Part shown: one piece after another, positions 61,141-64,000 of the stretch | Layout: each line of letters begins with the position of its first letter | Position numbering within the stretch: position 1 is the first letter of the stretch | Assembly: GCA_029204225.1 (NCBI GenBank) | Contig: CM055101.1 | Coordinates: forward strand, 32,123,683 to 32,187,682 | Direction: 5' to 3' | Length of the DNA stretch: 64,000 nucleotides | DNA from: Diphasiastrum complanatum | Lineage: Eukaryota; Streptophyta; Lycopodiopsida; Lycopodiales; Lycopodiaceae | Position numbers and translations under genes: made by a program | The notes under the pieces: generated by a model | The model's database searches: none | What the model saw: the letters and a program-made list of their open reading frames with translations, nothing else | What the model was told of the DNA's origin: nothing

Positions 61141-62250
61141 CACGTGTGAAGCCTAGGAGGGAAAAGTCCCTTTTGAATTCTTGTTTGGTAGAAGGCCGAG
61201 ATTCAATTTTTTCAAAACTTTTGGATGCATTTGCTATATCAACATCACTCTTGATGTTGATGATAATATTGATGCTACTTTGGATGTTGATTTTCAAGGG
61301 CCTACTTCAAATCAAAAGCCAAGGAGGAGATCAAGACAAAGGCAACAACCTTTGAGGCTCACTTATGATGAAAAAGGTAAGCAATGAGGTGCATAATCTT
61401 GGTCTTTTACATTACATCTTGGGAATAGAGGTGTTTAGAATTTCTCAAATTACACTCATATTTCAAGAGAATTATGGTAATGCTATTCTAAAAAGATTTC
61501 ATATGGTAGATGCTAAATCTTGTGATACACCAATGAAGTCAAATGTAAAGCTAAGTATAAGAGGTAATGAAAGATCCTTTGAGGACATTACTCTCTATAG
61601 GAAGCTAGTTGGTTCACTCATATATCTAACCTGATCTTAGCTATTGTGTTGGTAGATTAAGCCAATTTATGCAAAATACTAGTGTGGAGCATTGGAAGCT
61701 AGGCAAGAGGGTATTGAGATGCATCTTGGGAACAAGAGATTTTGGCATTGTTTATGGAGGATCATCTCCTAACTTGTTTGGATTTTTAGATTCCAAATGG
61801 ATAGAAAATCCATAAGAGCACATGCTATTTTTATAGGTTATGGAGCTATCTCTTGGATGTCAAAGAAACAAGCTACTATCTCATTGTCATCTAGTGAGGC
61901 CGAGTATAAAGCTCTTACATCTTGTACAAAGGAGATGTTACAGATCAAGAGGATGGTGAAAAATCTTCACTTGTTGGATTTTTCAAAGAGTCCAATCATC
62001 TTTTGTGACAACATTTCAGCCCACAGGTTTTTAATCAATCCTGCAAGGAGCAAGCACATTGAGGCACATTGAGGTGGCATATCATTTTGTGAGAGAACAA
62101 GTCATGGCAAAGGAAGTGGGGCTTCAACATGTTTCTTCAAGGGAATGTGTGGCTGATATCTTCACCAAAGAATTGGGAAAAGATTTGATTATGAAGCATA
62201 GGACATCACTTGGTGTACTATCCAAATCTATGCTAAAAACTAGTTGAAGA
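61141..62250 (+). pseudogene. Copia element K: integrase tail, RT tail and RNase H
   Basis: The plus strand starts with an integrase end (RPRFNFFKTFGCICYIN) and the LTYDEKG linker. It then jumps near 61375 to the last part of RT (NLGLLHYILGIEV, RFHMVDAKSCDTPM, YRKLVGSLIYLT). The RT core, with the YVDD box, is missing. RNase H follows with GYGAISWMSKKQATISLSSSEAEYKAL, FCDNISAHRF, NPARSKHIE and VADIFTKEL, carried in shifting frames with several stops. PARSKHIE and the DN motif are well preserved. It ends in a purine tract (GAAGAGGGAG) before an LTR. Confidence 0.8.
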
Positions 62251-62255
62251 GGGAG

Positions 62256-62680
62256 TGTGAAAATTGTCAACTAGTTTCAACATTTTATTTGGCAATTTTG
62301 AGGCCAATTTGAAATCTCAACTTAGAGATAGTTTCATATTTGTCAATAAGGGCCTAATAGTGGTTTTACTATTTTTGGCAAGTAGATAAGTGGATAAGAT
62401 CAAGTTTAGACCCATTCTAATTGGCTATTTTGGTCCATTAGTTGTAGGTTTTTGGTTATGTACCTAAAAGTTGCCATTTTAGGACATACTTAGGAAAAGT
62501 AACTAAATGAAATTGTGGCTAGTATAAATAGTAGTACTTGCGTGGAAAACATATTATTGTATTTTCTTATGATGTGGAATTCATCTTTCTTGATTCTATG
62601 TCCATCTCTTGTCAATTTCTCATGATATCTTGAGTTTCTATGTGTAGAATGTTGATTTCCTTGTTGATCTAGCTTTCACA
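62256..62680 (+). mobile_element. 3' LTR of copia element K
   Basis: The 425-bp LTR has TGTGAAA / TTTCACA inverted ends and follows the purine tract at 62246-62255. A TATAAATAG box lies near 62525. No matching 5' LTR is present in the window. Confidence 0.8.
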
Positions 62681-62716
62681 CTGTACTGTACTGCTGTACA
62701 GGGACAGTACGAATAT

Positions 62717-63425
62717 CTAGGCAGTATTGAGCTTTCCCAGATTTGTCATGTCAAATTCTGAAGACAACATTTTTTTCTCATCTTTTATTAGTTTGACACT
62801 GTTATTGAAGAGAAGTATGTCTTCCACATACAAAGTGATAATAATAAAAGAAGTGCTACTGAAGAGAAGTGTGTAATCCACAGACAAAATGATAATAATA
62901 AAAGACCATTGCATTGACTTAAAGTAGACGTTTAAAAATGAAGTGCTCGGTTCATAGCCATGATTGATAAGAAAAGTGTTGACTCTCTGGAACAATGTTG
63001 TGGCAGATTGCTTCAAGCTATAAAGTGTTTTATGGAGTTTGCATACATGATTACTTTTACCTTCGATAATGTAACCTTCTGGCTGTAGCATGTAAATATC
63101 TTCTTCAATAACTCCATTAAGATAAGTTGTTTGTACATCCATCTAATGTATCTCCAGATCAATAGCAACAACATATGACAGTAGAAGTTTGAATGAAGAA
63201 TGCTTAACTACTAGATTGAAATTCTCAATATAGTTGATATTTTGTACCTGCGAAATCTTCTCGCAACAAGTCGAGCTTTTCTTCGATCAATTCTTCCATT
63301 TGTCTTGTATTTGATTTTAAATATCCTTTTGGAATCAACTACATTTCTGCTAGCGGGCAATTCGATAATAGTCCAAGTCTGGTTCTTGATGAGAGATGAA
63401 TTATAATGACCACAAAGGATTGCCC
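62717..63425 (-). pseudogene. Ty1/copia reverse transcriptase, element L
   Basis: Minus-strand frames encode LIKNQTWTIIELPASRNVVDSKRIFKIKYKTNG and KARLVARRF. After a gap of broken frame come MDVQTTYLNGVIEEDIYMLQPEG, CKLHKTLYSLKQSA and the catalytic region. The YVDD box region is duplicated in tandem: SVDYTLLF then YVEDILLF, both altered. The frame ends at FDMTNLGKLN, where the match breaks off close to element K's LTR. Gag, integrase and RNase H are absent. Confidence 0.8.
62807..62914. repeat. 54-bp in-frame tandem duplication across the RT active site
   Basis: Units 62807-62860 and 62861-62914 both start GAAGAGAAGT and share AATAATAAAAG. The period of 54 bp adds exactly 18 residues. Confidence 0.85.
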
Positions 63426-63429
63426 CTAA

Positions 63430-63880
63430 GATGAGGATAGGAGAACACATTAGGAGAGACTATGGAGCCAAACCGCCCAACCAATCCTAGATCAAAACTA
63501 GATCTAGCCCCCAAGCCATGCCATGTGAAACAAGAGGAAAAGAGAGAACGTGGTAACCTAAACCCAATATGTCGACGGGAGAATCCCTACCTCATTATAT
63601 AGAGAGTAGAGTCCTATGCATGAAACCATGCAACCCCCATGCAGGTCAACTATAAATAGATCACATCTCTTCATGCAGTCCTCTTGCCTATATTTGTCAC
63701 ACAGGCATGCAATACTCCGATATGTCTCAATTAGAGTGTCTGGGTCCTCTCAAGGTAATTAGTCACAAACAGGCCTTCACATGGAATTAAATCTCGGCGT
63801 GACCAATAATCTCGAACACTGGAGGGCCGGTCTACCATATTAGGACTATTCCAGGTCCTTCACCGAATATGGCCATAACA
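63430..63880 (-). mobile_element. LTR, chromovirus-like family, copy 3 (left end approximate)
   Basis: It starts TGTTATGGCC on the minus strand at 63880 and runs into the copia RT near 63430. It shares GATCTAGCCCCCAAGC, GAGCCAAACC.CCCAACCAA and GGACTATTCC blocks with copies 1 and 2. Confidence 0.65.
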
Positions 63881-64000
63881 TTCTTCCCTCCTTAAACTGC
63901 TTCTATCCTTAGAAGCTTCTCAAGATAGGAAAGAATTGCAGGAACAGTTCTTTTAACATTGAATATTAACCGAGAAAATCATTATCTTTAGTCTGATCTC
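63881..64000 (-). mobile_element. 3' internal end of a chromovirus
   Basis: It has the purine-tract complement TTCTTCCCTCCTTA, and the minus strand ends LLRIEAV-stop-GGKNV, parallel to LRTELE-stop-GGKNV in element G at 44700. The element continues beyond the window. Confidence 0.6.

Overview
This window looks like nuclear DNA of a flowering (or at least seed) plant with a repeat-rich genome. The reasons are plant-type Ty3/gypsy and Ty1/copia LTR retrotransposons packed into each other, primer-binding sites matching plant initiator-Met and Asp tRNAs, long (CT)n/(GA)n microsatellites, and two gene-like loci in AT-rich spacer. I cannot name the species. No rRNA, tRNA, CRISPR or prokaryotic operon was seen.

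Layout. 1-4.8 kb: minus-strand gypsy gag-protease present twice (full 687-codon copy at 2510-4573, truncated copy at 215-1237) around a 908-bp LTR. 4.8-10.3 kb: debris of older gypsy elements (post-integrase ORF, LTRs, three-knuckle gag). 10.3-13.9 kb: nothing recognised. 14.0-15.3 kb: copia gag. 15.3-25.7 kb: element E, a plus-strand gypsy element with both LTRs, tRNA-Asp-type primer site, gag, protease, integrase and a large extra ORF after integrase, but no reverse transcriptase. 26-31.5 kb: a chromovirus-type LTR, copia debris, a small hairpin element and a minus-strand copia RT/RNase H. 31.5-39.9 kb: mostly AT-rich spacer, microsatellites and a collapsed copia element with target-site duplications. 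40.0-41.7 kb: the one clearly intact host gene, an intronless RING E3 ligase gene with an EAR-like motif. 44.0-54.0 kb: element F, a second copy of the E family on the minus strand, with 5-bp target duplications and inserted into an older chromovirus. F keeps RT/RNase H but lacks protease, integrase and the extra ORF. 58.6-60.0 kb: a three-exon host-like gene of unknown family with one in-frame TGA. 60.3-64 kb: opposed copia fragments and another chromovirus LTR.

How parts relate. E and F share their LTR, leader, gag, linker and 3' end, and carry complementary deletions, so neither codes for a full set of mobility proteins. The most distinctive feature is the extra ORF between integrase and 3' LTR: an N-terminal domain, Pro/Ser/Thr-rich linker, Gln-rich coiled coil and conserved C-terminal domain. 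Older copies or fragments lie at 4.8-6.7 kb and 7.4-7.8 kb, and a stub in F. A degenerate GAATTCGCG-like motif recurs in the leader and in the integrase-ORF spacer of both E and F.

Limits: all comparisons were made by eye. Divergence counts, element ends marked approximate, and lineage names are inference.
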